From Mansonella perstans (taxonomy: Eukaryota; Nematoda; Chromadorea; Rhabditida; Onchocercidae), in assembly GCA_037074765.1 (NCBI GenBank), contig JBAMDO010000121.1:102846-166845 (forward strand): DNA of 64,000 nt, read 5' to 3'. The translations under genes were made by a program, and so were the position numbers. Of the stretch, positions 37,860-52,400 are shown in pieces (the stretch's first letter is position 1; each line of letters opens with the position of its first letter). A model generated the notes under the pieces. The model was not told the DNA's origin. It saw only the letters and a program-made list of their open reading frames with translations, and searched no databases.

Positions 37860-40800
37860 AGTGATACAAAAATTTCTTGATGTACAAAACTTCCTGCTAA
37901 AATAATCTTGAAGCATCAATAATTCTCAAAAGAAACCGCATATGATCTTGTTGAAAATATCGTCATCCAATAAGAATCTCGCAGAAGTACTAGCACCCAT
38001 TCCCTCTCATCTTTTTTTCATCCAACCAGCGCCCCACCTCTGAATCTACATACACAATCAACTACCCCCCGTGATCCGGAAATTCTTACGACACCATGTG
38101 AGAAATTAATTCACAGTGTGTCATTGCGATTGGAACACGCTGCAACTTCTATTCTTTCTTGTTATGGCCACTTGTAAAGTCACTTCTTTCTGACAGCCTT
38201 CAGAATTTATTAAGCATTTGCCGTAGAAATTGGTGTTTGACTGGAGTAGATAAGGAATATGATGCGCAAAGGTCCGTCATGTTACTCTTTTCCAAAAACG
38301 GTTCCAAAAATTCAGTGCTGCTTTTTTTAATCTTGCAGGCATTAGATTGATCCATCATCTAACTCAAATTTCGTTTCTTTATTATCATTCTGTCTCAGTT
38401 ATGCTAATGAGCAGACAGGGAGTGATTGTGGTAATGTAATTTTCTTGATAGTACAATGTTTGAAGATCATTTTAAAATTCGCTTTAAATTTAAACTTCCA
38501 AAATTTTTCTAAGAAGGAGATTTCCCAAAAAAAGATAGTCATTTTCAAGCAGCTAATGTCATCCATAGTAGTATCCTTGAGAGAGTAAACAACCACTTGA
38601 GTCACATCCAATAAAATAGTGAGCAAAACGTTAAACAAAACGTCCTAATAATATAAATAAACGTTGGAGAAGTAAAACCCCTTAGATTTCATTTTGTCAC
38701 CCAAAAATTTTAATTGCTCCACATTGAATTGCCGAAAATGCTAAATTCCATGGCTGGAATTTTATCCAAGCCATACAGATTCTAAATTTGATCATGCAGA
38801 TTCTAAACTTGGTTACAGATCTTGATAATAATGTTTTTCCTATCTGTTTGTTACTCCAAAGTGTTTCTGTTTAGACTGTCGATAATTCATACTTTTCATA
38901 ATTATTCGAATAATATTGTGTAAACCAGCTGACACTATTATTTTTGGGAAAGAAAACAGGTTTTAGTAATGCTATCTCCCAAACCGCTGTGCTGTTTTTA
39001 AGACTACGAGTTATCCTTACCTTAAATTTTACTAGGAAGGATTTTACATTTCAGATGTTTGACGTCTAGTTAATTGGCTTTTTTTTTCCACTCTTGCTAG
39101 CAGTTTCAATACATTTAAACGCGTGGAACAGCATTTCTAATCTTGCTTCATCATTTCAAATATCTAATAAAGATGGGATCAGGACAGCAAATATCTCTGA
39201 ATTTTTCCCTCAATAAAGAACCCTTGAAATAACTTTAAAATAATCTCATTATAAAGTACGAAATAAGCTGTAGGAAAATATGAAGAAAAGTGAAATAAGC
39301 AAAAGAATATGGCATAGTCAAGTATCTGTCTTGCATTATTTTTCTATTACAATCCCAAAAATATGGAGGAGATATGTGTCTTACCAACGTTTTCTAGGAC
39401 ATTCAAAAGTGTTCGTAGAAATCCAAAGTATGACATTTCGCAAGCTCAACCATTTGCATAAGTTCACCAAAGTGATCAAATTTTTTAAAGTTATTTAGAT
39501 AGAGGATTTCAAGGACCTATAACACCAGCAACTGCAGCATGAGAAAAGAGTATTTATTAATGTATTTAAATTTTAAGCTATCAATTTATTTTTACGAGGC
39601 AGATGAAACTGATGAACCTCAAATAATGACCCATTTGGTTAAAATTTAATCGAAAAAACTTGATAGTTTACTTCATTTGCATCACCTTTTTAATGTGGTT
39701 GAAATTCTCGAATCTCTTCACAATCAGCGCACCATTTGTAAAGCAATCATACGCTGAACACTGCTCAATATTACGCCAATGGCATTTATTTTAAAACATC
39801 GGTGCGCGGAATTTTTGATAGGAAATTCACAGCACGGTTTAATCTTTTATTTGTATTTGTCAATAATTTATCATTTTTACAAGATAAAAAAGTCTTTACA
39901 CAGCTGCTACTATTATTTTTTAGCTGACAACTTTCAAAAATATTGCTTAAAATTTCAAGTGTCTTTAACTAGTTAACTTTCAAAGGAATTTTTATTCGCG
40001 AGAGAACTGGAAGAAGCATTCATAATCTGAGCAATATATTTTAAAGTAGCGGATCTGACAACATTCCACGTCGTTGAATTGTATCTTCACATAGAAATTC
40101 TACAGCCTGAATGATTAATTATACTCAGTTAGTTCCTATTTTTGATTTCTGTATATTTGTTGGTTTGTTCACCAGAATCCGTGAAAAAATTAAGCAGAAT
40201 GATTTAGAAAGTCAAATACACCTAAACTAATTCATTGACGTAGTTTTTGATGACTTGAGGATTATATTATCAATAGATTGATTCATAATTCATGGGTTAA
40301 GCAATATATGAAGTTTTGCCAAGTTTTGCCAGGATATGACCCACTCACAGACTTTTAATTTAATAAAAATGAAAAATGAATTGGTTAATTTGATCTGCAT
40401 TTCGCGAAGAGATTAGTTTTGCAGAAAAGAGATCGATATAAAAACATGTAAGCTTGCATATAATTAAGATTTCAGGCTCATTTGCTGAGTTCACTAGCCT
40501 TATTACTTTGGCTCTGATGCCGGGCTAGAGCAGAGCGATGCGATAGCTTCGTATATCGATCTCGATTTAGAGTAGATGCTCTTCCTCTCTTTCTTTTCTA
40601 TATGCTTTAATTGAACACCGAAGCCTAAGTACGCGATGCCATTCATCCTTAAATGGTTGGCTGTGTTTTCCGTCTTCCTTCTTTCTTCTCCCTTGGCCAA
40701 AGCAAATTCCTAACGAACCTATGCTTCCAAACTTTTCAATCAGTATGCTTTATGGCCTGCACTACTCCATTATGCAGAGTACTACGCCAAAGAATAGATC

Positions 40801-43436
40801 ACAATGTGGATTAGCCATCTCAGCCAATCTTGCCTACCGGCACTTATGCTTTATCATTGCTTCTTGTTGAGATTTATTAACCATTTCCTCATTCCCTTAC
40901 TTATTTACTGCTTTGCAAAATGAGATATGGCTGAAATTGTTCTGTCCACTCAATGCCATGTATTCCAAATGTTGCGTCTATTAATATCGTATTGACAATA
41001 GTTACTTTCAACTGCCCGCTTTTCTTGAAGAGACTGTTAATTGGCAAAAATTATGATGAAGTAAGCCATAAAAATTTAGCAAAAGCAATAATAATTTAGC
41101 CCATTAAATCTGGTCTAACAACAAAGCAAGGAAGTAGTCAAGTGCCAAGCTTCTGCTACTCATTCTTTCTTTTCTCTTCGTCTATTTTAATAAGATTTTG
41201 TTACAAACTTTCGACCGAAGGAAAAAATGCTAGTAATATTCAACGGGATCAGATTTTTGCATTCCTTTTTCATCAATTAAATTTTTGGTAAATCATTACA
41301 TAGCTACCAAGTTACATACTGCAAGTTTTTATCATTCCAAATATTTCTGGTCGAACTATTTTGAGACGATATCCGTAATTTCTTGCAACGAAATATTTTT
41401 AAAATTGATTGCAGTATGTGGCAGAAAACATGTTATTCACAAATCCTTTGGATCCCTCACTGCAACTGAATAAAATCAAGTACCAATTTTTTTTTTAATA
41501 CACAAATTTTAGTTTGAAAGATATGTTTATTTTTAATTATTTTCCAAATCCATGAATTTAAGCAATTAGATGACATTGAACTATTTAAACAACGAGAAAA
41601 TGAAAGCAGCAGAAAGACAGTCTTCTTTTTTTAGATCAGGTTCTCTTCCATTTCACAGGATGTTTTTTTCCACGGCTTTAATCTTCCGCACTCTGTCAAA
41701 GTCACTAGCCACGGCTTGCAAAACTACCATTCCCACCTGGTGGCTTAAGCATTGCTTTTGATATTTCCAGTTATTTTATAAATAACATCCTGAAGCAATT
41801 GCGATACGACAAAGTAAAACATGCCTCTGATCTAATAGTCCATATTAAATTGCTTTCTTTTGCTCTGATGATTGAATGGGAAATACGGATTTTTTTTTGA
41901 TCTTTACTACTGCTGTTATGCAGTTTCTAGCTCTGATTTAAGTTCAAAGTTTCGCAATTTCTTTTTTTTTTGGAAATTCAATGATCCAGTTGAAACTGTG
42001 TATAGACTTCATAATAGTAAATAGATAGTATAGGTATTAATTAGTAGTAAAAGCAAAATGAAAAAAAGAAAAAATGAAACGAACCAATCACAAACAAAAA
42101 GAAGCATTGAGCATGCTCTCAGTTTAATGAAAGGATGACAGTATAATAATTCGAATATAAAACTTTTTTATTGATTCCTATATTCAGCTGAATTTTACAA
42201 ATCATCAAGTCAATATTACAAGGTAGAAGAATTAGTAAGCGTAAGCAGTGCTTTTGTATCGAATGCTTTTAACAAATTATGTGAAAGTACATAAAAAATG
42301 AAAGGGGGCAGATTGGAGATGAAAAGAATGACCTTAAGTATCAGTTGTGTGATAGGGTACTTTTGAGTCAGTGTGGGTGCATTGTTTCGAGATTTCCCTT
42401 ATTTCTAGGGTCATCATACTAATTTGAAATTGTTAAAAAGTGCAATTTTGAATGTTGCCTCACATGAGATGACAGCAAATTTTTTTCCAAGTGAGACATC
42501 AGTAGGCATATTATCGCGCAATTTAATAATGTGTTTTAATGCTAAATTCTAGCATAATATTCACATAAGCGGATATTTCTGCAGATACTTGCGCATAAAT
42601 GATCACAAACATTTTCTTTAATTTGTAACGAATTAATTAATACGTGATTACCTTTATCTATTTCTCTTATCGCCATATTTGAAAGAATCTCGACAACCTG
42701 GCTTCTAGAATGTTTTCCGCAGAAATTCCCAAACTAGCAGTCTAGAAATTATCACCCAGTATATTCCTAGCATTTTTTTCTAAAAGTTCTATAAGATTGT
42801 TTGTAGTGCATTGGACATTTGTAATAGCAGAATTTTTTCCTCACGATTAAACACTTACTTTCTGGATTGGTCACACCTATCAAAGTCCGGTCTCTTTTCC
42901 CACCTTTCATTTTTTCCCGTACATTATTGTTTATTTGAATTATTTACTGCAACACCTTATGTGAACGGGGAAGAAATGAATTTTCTTCATTTGCCATCAT
43001 ACAATATGCAAAGCGCGAATTTTACCGTTTGTACTGTTGCTACTATGTTTTACTACTAAATTTGTTGTAAATCCCTTGATCCTGTTTCCAAGTGATTTAT
43101 TATAGGTGTCTGGGAAGTACTGACAAGTTAAATTAGTAAAAATTATATTTTCTTAAAATATCACAAAAGCGGTAGGTTAGGCAAAAATATAACAATCATT
43201 TATTTAAAGCCGACTAGGGAGATGTCAAGCAGTTTCCATTATTTTCCACTAATGTCATCGATCAAGCAATTCTTCATTTTTATCATTTAATTTTCATTGC
43301 TGCCTCTTTCCTACTAATATATTTGTTCAACTGTTTTCATCTAATCCTTTGATGTATTCAAGTTCGCCATTCTTTGACTTCGTTTTTTTGATATGAAGAT
43401 TAAAATATTTTGAATTGTTAATGGATCGGATTACAG
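37860..43436. other. gene-poor interval
   Basis: No complete gene is supported over 5.6 kb. A minus-strand frame at 40503-40709 preceded by a ttag acceptor is exon-like and is discussed under findings. Short plus-strand frames near 38159, 39280, 41570 and 42811 show no signature. The right end should contain the unc-31 promoter. Confidence 0.5.
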
Positions 43437-43442
43437 AGACAA

Positions 43443-46400
43443 ATGCTTGGAGCATCAAGTAGTGAAGAAGACGATGACGATAATTTAATCAATGATAATG
43501 ATGATGCATCGGAGGTTTGTTTTTTTTTTTTTTTTTTTTTTTTAAATAAAGTTGAAGTCCCTCATAATATTGGATAATACTAGAAACTAGAAACACTCGT
43601 ATATTGGATAATCGTTGAAGATTTTCAGTTTCTGAGATTTTAGTATTAGAAAAGAAATGAAAACGCTTTTACATTTAGATCCTTTGCCTTCGACGCCATC
43701 AATTTCCATTATCAAGTTCTCCACGTTCCATGTCTCCAGCTCCATCAGATTCTGCCTCACAAGCCAATTCGTTACATCGAGGCGATTCGTTACATACAAA
43801 AAGAAAAGACTCTGGAGTATCTTATGGTACATTGGCAATGAAAACGGTATCTCGGTTTTCAAATATCTAATCTAGTGACATTCTCTATTTATTATTTCAA
43901 ATTCACTATTCTAATATGGCCAATCTGAGTTATTTCAGAGCCAAAATAGGCAAATCTCTCCGCAACCTATGGTCAAACCAGTTTTTAATCAGTCTTCGCA
44001 GGAAATCTCCGATGATGATGATTTTGGATCAAATGAGCAAAGTACGCCAGCACATGTGATTATTGATTCTGCCGCTGAAATAAGCAAAGAAGAAGAAGAA
44101 AAAATGAAGTGAGCGTCTTATCTTGCTTTGCCTAGTCCAGTCATTTATGAGCAATGGTTTAAAATGTAAAAAAATCTTCTGACCTTTACTTGATGAAAAA
44201 CAGTTCCAGCTGACTTTATCAAAAATGATGTATTTTGAGTTTTAAGAGACTAACTCTTATTTCAGTATGCTTTTCATACGTTCCAGAACATTAAAGGTTT
44301 CAATTCTTTCTCATCAAAATAAGGTTGCACAATGATAATATGCCCATTAAACAAGCTATCTTTATAAATGTAAAACTCTTATAAAGCCAAATATTCCAAT
44401 TATTCATTATGCTACGAAAATATCAATAGTTCTCATGCTTTTAAAAATTTAACATTCTTGTTTATTGATGAATTGAGCTTACTTTTGACTCTTCTTATAA
44501 TAAGATCAGTGGATGCTTGGACGCTTAAAATTCAGTTATGTTGTAGGGCTGAAGATGAAGAAGAGGAACGTAAGCAAAAATTGAAGCTATATGTTTTTGT
44601 TGCAAAATGTATTGCTTATCATTTCAATGCAAAACAACCCACTGATATGGCAAGACGACAGCTCAAGGTAGTGTTTCTTTTTTTTTTTTTTTCAAATTAT
44701 GAAGTTTTGTTGAAGCGATGTTCGACAGGAATGCAATGGCTACATTAAATCAGAAAATAAAGTTTTTATTTAATTTGCTGGCAAAATGAAACAATGAATA
44801 CGAAAATGCAGTGTCAAGCAATGTACACTTTAATATCTTCAACTTGCTTTTGCTATCTGTTTTAGGTTACGAGGCAAGAACTATCACGGATTAAAGATCG
44901 TTTTCGGTCGTTTTTGGCAGGCGAAACACAAATTGTAGCAGATGAAGCATTCACAAAAGCAGTTGAATATTACTTCGAGGTTTGCGAGCATATTGTGCTC
45001 AGTACCGCATTTCAGTTTTTTTTTTATAGATTGGTCAGTACTGATTTTCAACATTCTATAGTTGTATTATCAATGAGGACAAACAGGATGTAAATTGCAA
45101 CTAACCTTACGAGTTTTTACAGATATTTCTAAAGTCTGAACGAGTGCAAAAAGTTGTTCAAGCTGGCGGCTTTTCTCAATATGACTTCAGAGAGGTAAAT
45201 TAGTTTTTATAGTAGTTTAGCCGGAACTTAACCAGTAATTCACGATTAGCGTAAATGATAAACCACCTTCCGATTTTAATTTCACTTGATTTCTCAGGTT
45301 TTTCGATGCAACACAGAAAAAAAACTAAAAACCTTAACGGAACTAGATAGCGTAACAAAAGAAACGATGCTCAGTAATTGGATGAACAAATTCGATATGA
45401 TTATTCGTGGAGATGAGGATGCGAACCAACCAAGACAAATAAGGTCAGTGTAGATTCCAATTGTCGTTTTTAGGTAGTTGATTTAATTTAAGGATGTCTA
45501 CTACCATATTGTTGAGCTGTTTATGATCGAAATTGACACTACAATTTATATTTAGTACAGTTTTTATTTTGTGTCCCAAAATCATTCAAATGGAATGACT
45601 GAAATTTTCTATATTTGAAGTATTGCTTGTAACGCAATTTAGGAATCGCCTGCGTGGGATAAACCAGTCCAATGCAGGCTTAACACTTCTCAAGGATCAA
45701 CTATATGATATTTTCCAACAGATACTGTCTGTTAAGAAGTTCGAACATCAAATAATATTCAATGCGTTGCAGGTAACTGGTTCGACTCGAAATCTTTTAG
45801 TCATAAAAAAGGAAAATAACTTAGTGACAGCACTCAGTTTTGCAGGTTTTTACCAACTCTTTCGTAATTTTTCTCAAAATGTAAAGATATATTTCATATG
45901 TTTAGCTGGACAATCCAGATGAGCAAGCAGCGGCTATTCGACGCGAAGTTGCTACAAGAGAAGAAGCACTACGAGACATGTCAAGGGTAAGTATTAAATT
46001 TTATTCATGGCTGAAAAACGAAGGATAATACGCTGTACTCTTGAGTTCAAATGAAATAATCCTTCATCCCGTTGAGTTTATAAAACAGTCAGTCTATTGA
46101 CTAATTTAATGTTGAACATGACTACTCCTTATAAATAATCCGTATGCTTGCAAGAACATGCAAATAATCTCTAGAAACTTGAATTGGAAGTGATGGCGTA
46201 TGTTTTTCTTTTGCGGACAAATATATATTAAATAACACCGAAATTTATTTCGTTTAGCAAGAGAATTCACTGATTCCATGAGGAAATGTGAAAAAATATT
46301 CTACAGATGAAGAAATTGATGCCTAAATTTGTGGTGAAAGATATGGAAACTCTTTTTATTGACGAGACACGTCAGTCCATCAATCTGCTTATCAGTAATT

Positions 46401-49400
46401 TGGAATCAGTACCTGTTACTCCACGAGGCCAAGGCGTTATTTCGAGGAAGAAGGATTCCAAAGGAAGAAACAAGTAAGGAGCACCCATAATATTTAAAGC
46501 AACTACTTTTATCCTCCTTTTTCTATTCTATTTATATTTTGTGATTGAGTTTATTTTAGTTCTTACTATTTTTCAGTTCTCATTGAGCAGAGACCATAAT
46601 TTATATCAGGGTAAAATCTTTATCAATATCAAGAGGGATTTTTAGATATTATTCTGTTCTCGTTTATCGTTTATTACTTTCTGTTTACTACTGGACTTGT
46701 GGTTAATATACTGTAATATAATGCTTTATGGATTTTTAATATTTGCTAATATATGTATGTATGGATCATAAATCTTAGGTTTAATCGAAGCCTAGCGAAT
46801 TTGCTATTAAACGTACTTTTCTTTTTAAAATCCTTATTATTTTACAATATTTAAATGCCTAAATCGAAGTTGCACTACTATTTTCTTAAATGTTTTTGTA
46901 GTCTTCCTATTCGTTTCAATTTGCTAGTATAAACCGACGTCAAGATATCTTCGAAAATATCACTTGTAAAATCGTTATTTCCAAGCTTAATAGAGTTAAA
47001 TTTTCAGTGTCGCTTCCAAGGCTAAAAGGTCGGTTTATTTTTTTTTTTCGTATAAAGAGCAGCGATTTTTCTGTGCATTTTCGTTTTGTTGCACTGATTC
47101 ACATATCACAACCTTTAATTGTTTATATTGTAGTGTCCTTCATTTCTGAGTAGATTTTGAGATGCACTTAAATTCAAAAGTAATGCGTTAGGCTCATTTT
47201 TGCACTTTTTTTTTTGTAAAAATGGACATTTATCAATTAATTTATTTTTTTGCTAATTAGGCAGTTTTGGATTTCTTCCAAATCAAGAAATGAGCAGCTT
47301 TCAGCTCTCCAATTTCAAATGTTGTGATATATTTTGTCATGCCCGCTTCAGTTGTTCATTTGAATGTCGGTTAGAAAATAATAATTTAACTATTTTAGGT
47401 CGCGTAGCATCGAAGATCTCTCCCTTTTTAACAGGTTTGTATTCTTCATATGTAGATTCAACTTTCGTTCATTTTCGCAGTTAGTGTAACATGCATAATC
47501 TCTCTTTGCGCTCGGTCTGATTTTCCTTCTCTCTATAAAGTGATTTTACATGCATTTTTTCCCGTTGCGCGAAATTTTTGAGTAATCGCGACACTGAAGG
47601 TAAATATGTTCAGAACAATGAAAGACTTCCGCTATAATATTAGCTTTTCAAGCCAATGTTTCTGGCATGACTTATTCTCGAACTCGTTGAAAAGTTCAAA
47701 GGAAAGGTTATCCAATAGTTTATTATACATAAAAGTACAGGACTGGAGTTTTATATTAGCCACTGATAATATTGCGTAGCATCTGTTAACAGTTTCAGTC
47801 GTAAAGGTATGAGCAGTGGATACTGTAGATTAAGATTAATTATATGCGGATATTAGCAAAAGACAAAATAAACCTATGATGCTAATTATATCAGAGGCTT
47901 TGACATTAGTAAATAAATATAAAATCATTTGAGTAATAGGTAGGTAGTTCACCGTTATGGCTTTATTGCAAATCGAAGACTTTGCTCGGAATAGGCTTGA
48001 CTGTAAACATGCGTACGAAAGCGGTCCATTATAGAATCAAACAGACCGCACTGCATTTTTGATAAATTTTCAAAGATGTTTATTTTCTATCAGTGAAGTT
48101 TTCACTAACTAACTGTATTACTATTCAGCCCTCGTTGAGGTTATATTTTCTTTACAATCCACGCAATGTGTATTTTCACAATAGAAAGCTTGCCTCATAG
48201 TTTCTCTTATTTCAGATTTTTTTCTGTCGAACTTTAAATACTTTATAAAAAAGCGAAGTGGAATGTTCTTCTTTTTAACTAATTCTGAGTCAGAAGTATA
48301 ATATGTATAAATTGTTAGTTTTAGTAAAAAGCAGAATTATGACCATGTAATTTTTGCATTTCTACTAATAATTTACCATTGGTGCTACAAGAGCATTATA
48401 CTTTGTTCTTTTTACACGTTGTGACACTGTTTATTTTCAAAGCACATAAAACAGTATTTAGCTTGAAACGACGCACCAGTTCAAGCTCACTGAATAAAGC
48501 TGACAGTGATGACGATGTATCATTAACTAAAAGCGATGTCATCCTCACTTTTAATATGGAGGTGAATTTTCATCATTTTGCCAAATTTACTTCTAAGAAA
48601 TCAAAAATTAGTCTCAGAATCACGAGTTATTCTAAAATTCATATGTTTTTCTGTAGATTCAAGTTAGAAACATTTGTAATGACATTCACTTACGCTTAGC
48701 TTGGCACTATTCTTGTAGGAATAATTATATATTACACAGCTGAATTTTCAGACAAAAATTTTTTAATTTCAGTTGAACTGTCGAAAAGCTTGCGCTATGA
48801 ATGATTACCTTTACATGAATTTGTGACACTCTAATTTTTCAAATTTAGAATTATCATTTAACAGGTCATCGTAATGGAAGTGCAAAATCTGAAGTCAGTC
48901 GCACCAAACAAACTTGTGTACTGTACGATGGAAGTTGACGGATGCCCGAAATTACAAACGGACCATTCAGAAGCTTCAAAATCATCGTATGATTTTATAA
49001 AATTTTCTGTTTTTGTATATTAAACGTTCAGATAATAATGAGTTGTGGCAGGTACGCCAATCTTGTAAATATTACTTCGTTTATTTCTGTAGTAACTTGT
49101 CACTCGAAGATGGATTCTTTCTCAGAAGGTAATTACTGTTAGTTTAACCTGCTTGTGTAGCAGATTGGTCAACCTTCTATCTTATGCGTGGTCGTATCTG
49201 TTAATGCGCTCTAGCACGTTTTTTTAATATACATCTATAGTTGAAATCATTTGCTTACTTTGAAATGATTTACTCGATTACATGCATAAACAATTATATT
49301 TGGTTCGTAATAAACGTTAAAATCTTTGTTTTTAGTTGGGACACGCAAGGTGACTTCACAACGAAACACCCTCTCCCAACCGTGAAGGTGAAATTATATA

Positions 49401-52400
49401 CAGAAGTGAAGAGTTTAGTCGCTTTCGAGGATAAGGAACTCGGAAAAGTAATTCTTATTTTGCTAATTGTAAACAAATCGAAAATTTATACAGCAATCTA
49501 ATTCTAGTAATGCATCAAATAAAAAGAATATTTATGTTTGGCATTAAGATCCTCGCAAGTTTCTTAGTAAAAATTGCGCTTCGATATTATTTCAAACTAT
49601 TACTGAACTCAAATCTCACAACGCTACGAAAACTTTGCCTCATAAGATTGTTTTCTTTGCAATACATCTATCAACATTTCCTTTCAGTGACTTGAGGGTC
49701 GGAAGTAAGACGTTGGAAAATTCTTTTCAAACGACAATATTGTTATGAAAATTAATTAATGTAGTCCTAGTAGTAGCACTGAAAAGAGGTGAAATGTTTA
49801 GGTCTCTTTCTTTCTCTTATCATAACGAATCATTTCCATCATATGCAACTTCTTTTATGTTCAGGTTGTTATAAGACCAACACCCAATTGCTCAAGGTCG
49901 CCTGAATGGTACAATATGACAGTGCCGAAGAACAGTCCAGACACAAACCTTAAAATTAGGATAGCTATTCGGGTTGAAAAACCTCCTAATTTAAAATATT
50001 GTGGGTATTGTTACGCTCTTGGAAGGATAGCCTGGAAAAAATGGAAGAAGCGGTTTTTTTGTTTAGTACAGGTAAAGTAGCCTGAAGTGATTTAGATGAA
50101 GAGAGTTCTATTTTTCAGTTTGCTTTAAGATATATTTCCCTCTCGGTATTCATAACTCGTTGTATCTTATTTTTACATATTCTTGTAGAACTTTAAGTCT
50201 CTACTGGAATTGAAAATTCTCATTTTAGGTTTCACAGTATGCATTCGCTATGTGCAGTTATCGTGAAAAGAAGACCGATCCAGCGGAATTTATTCAACTA
50301 GATGGATTTACAATAGATTATATGCCAGAACCAGATCCAGGTTTGTGGTTTCAAGCAAAAAAAAATGGAGAGAGAAAAACAAAAATGATGTAAGGGAAGT
50401 GTTTCATTAACATTCATTGATAGAGTAAACTGAAATCTCTAACAATTCACTTAAAGAAAAGAGCTTATTTGAATCTCGATACCAGTTTATGTTCAGTTTG
50501 ATAATATTAGTAAAAGGTCCATTGGTGAACCACGGGACATGTTGGTTCGCTGTGTTTTGGAGGAAACCACACATTTAAGTATTTCATTATAAAAGGGAAA
50601 GAAATATAGACTTCCGTTGGCCTTTTCCTTTTCCTTTAATTTTTTTATCTGATCTGTCGTACTATTAGAATAAGTAGAAGTTATTTTATTGCCACTTCAT
50701 GGAGGTCGATTAATTTTTAGATCTGTATAATCAAGGTGGAAAACACTTTTTTACTGCAATCAAAGAAGGCGATGAACTGAAATTTGCAACGGACGATGAG
50801 AATGAAAGGCATTTATGGGTGCAAGTAAAAATTTTTTTTTAGCAAGAGGAGGGGATCTGCTATTCTCATATTCTAAACCCGTTTTCTTAATTTCTTTGGG
50901 GAAAAAAAGTTCTACCTCAATGTTGTAAATAACCTATATTCTGTTCATGGAAATAGTGATAATGTTGCGGGGAATCTTCCGGTCACAGAAAATGAACTTA
51001 TGCATTTTGATTGATTTCCCAAATTTCTCTTAATAAGTGTTTTTTGTTTTATCTAAAATTTTATTTACGAAAATAGGAAATAAAATCAGATATGTTCGGT
51101 AAATGACAAAATTTCTCTGAAATAAGTTAGTAGTACTATTCAGTAAATCATTTACTGCATTAGTTGAAAAGGATCTAAGTGAGTTGAGTATATATTGTCA
51201 TGAATGGTTGATGAGAATGGAAACAATGAGTGTTGGTGCAAGTAGTAAATATCGAGATAGGATATCGATGTCAAGTAAAATCACTTGTATAGAGGATTTT
51301 TTTGTTAGAGTTGGGCTGTTGAATGAAAGATGATTATCATATGGACTGGAAAGTATTTGTGGGCATGTATAAGTCTCGATGTTTCCGTAATTAAGCATAA
51401 CTGAATGATGAACTTCTATAATACCAAAAAATGGATGAATTTTCTATCAGCCGGACAATCATACAGTAATGAAAACATAACGCATCTCCTATTCGCCATA
51501 ATACATAACGAGAAAATAAGACCGATATCAGTCAGTTAATTAATAAGTTTAGCATCCGCACATGCAGCGTGTTTATCATGGACGTGAATTGAATGATGAC
51601 TTCATTGTACATTGCTTGTGTACTGGAAAATGAACTTCTGTATGAACTAAATGGACTGGAAATGAACTGATGTATGAACTAAATGGATTGAAAATGAACT
51701 GATGTATGAACTAAATGGATTGGAAATGAACTGATGTATGAACTAAATGGATTGGAAATGAACTGATGTATGAACTAAATGGATTGGAAATGAACTGATA
51801 TATGAACTAAATGAATTGAAAATGAACTGGTGTATGAACTAAATGGATTGTAAGTGGCTCTTGATGCTATTGTGAAAAGTCAATTGATAACTGAAAAGTG
51901 CTGTTGCTTGATGATTGCGGAATGATATGTTGGTACGAAGTTGTAGTAATACGATGTGGAACAAACTGATCAATAAAACAAGTTTTGATTGTAGTCGGAT
52001 TGGAAGAATTATTTATGATAATGGTGAAGAAACTGAATTGCTCATTAGAAAGGCTAATTTGCTTACTGTAAAAGTAGCAAAGCGACACTTTTCCTTTCAA
52101 ATGTAGACGTGTAAACGAAAGAATTTCAAATTTTGGACAGCAGAGCTTCATAGCTTTGTTAATGCTTTCTTTTATCATTGTGAACAGTACATATAAACTA
52201 TCGAGATATTCAATATGGTAACTGACAGCCGAGAATTCTTGAAATCAAGTTGAAAATCCGGTCCTAGCGATGAATGAAGAGATGTGTTATCTGGAGAGAA
52301 TTGATAATTTGGGAAGTTAGCGACAAGAATTGATAATTTGGGAAGTTAGCGACAAGAATTGATAATTTGAGAAGTTAGCGACAAGAATTGATAATTTGGG

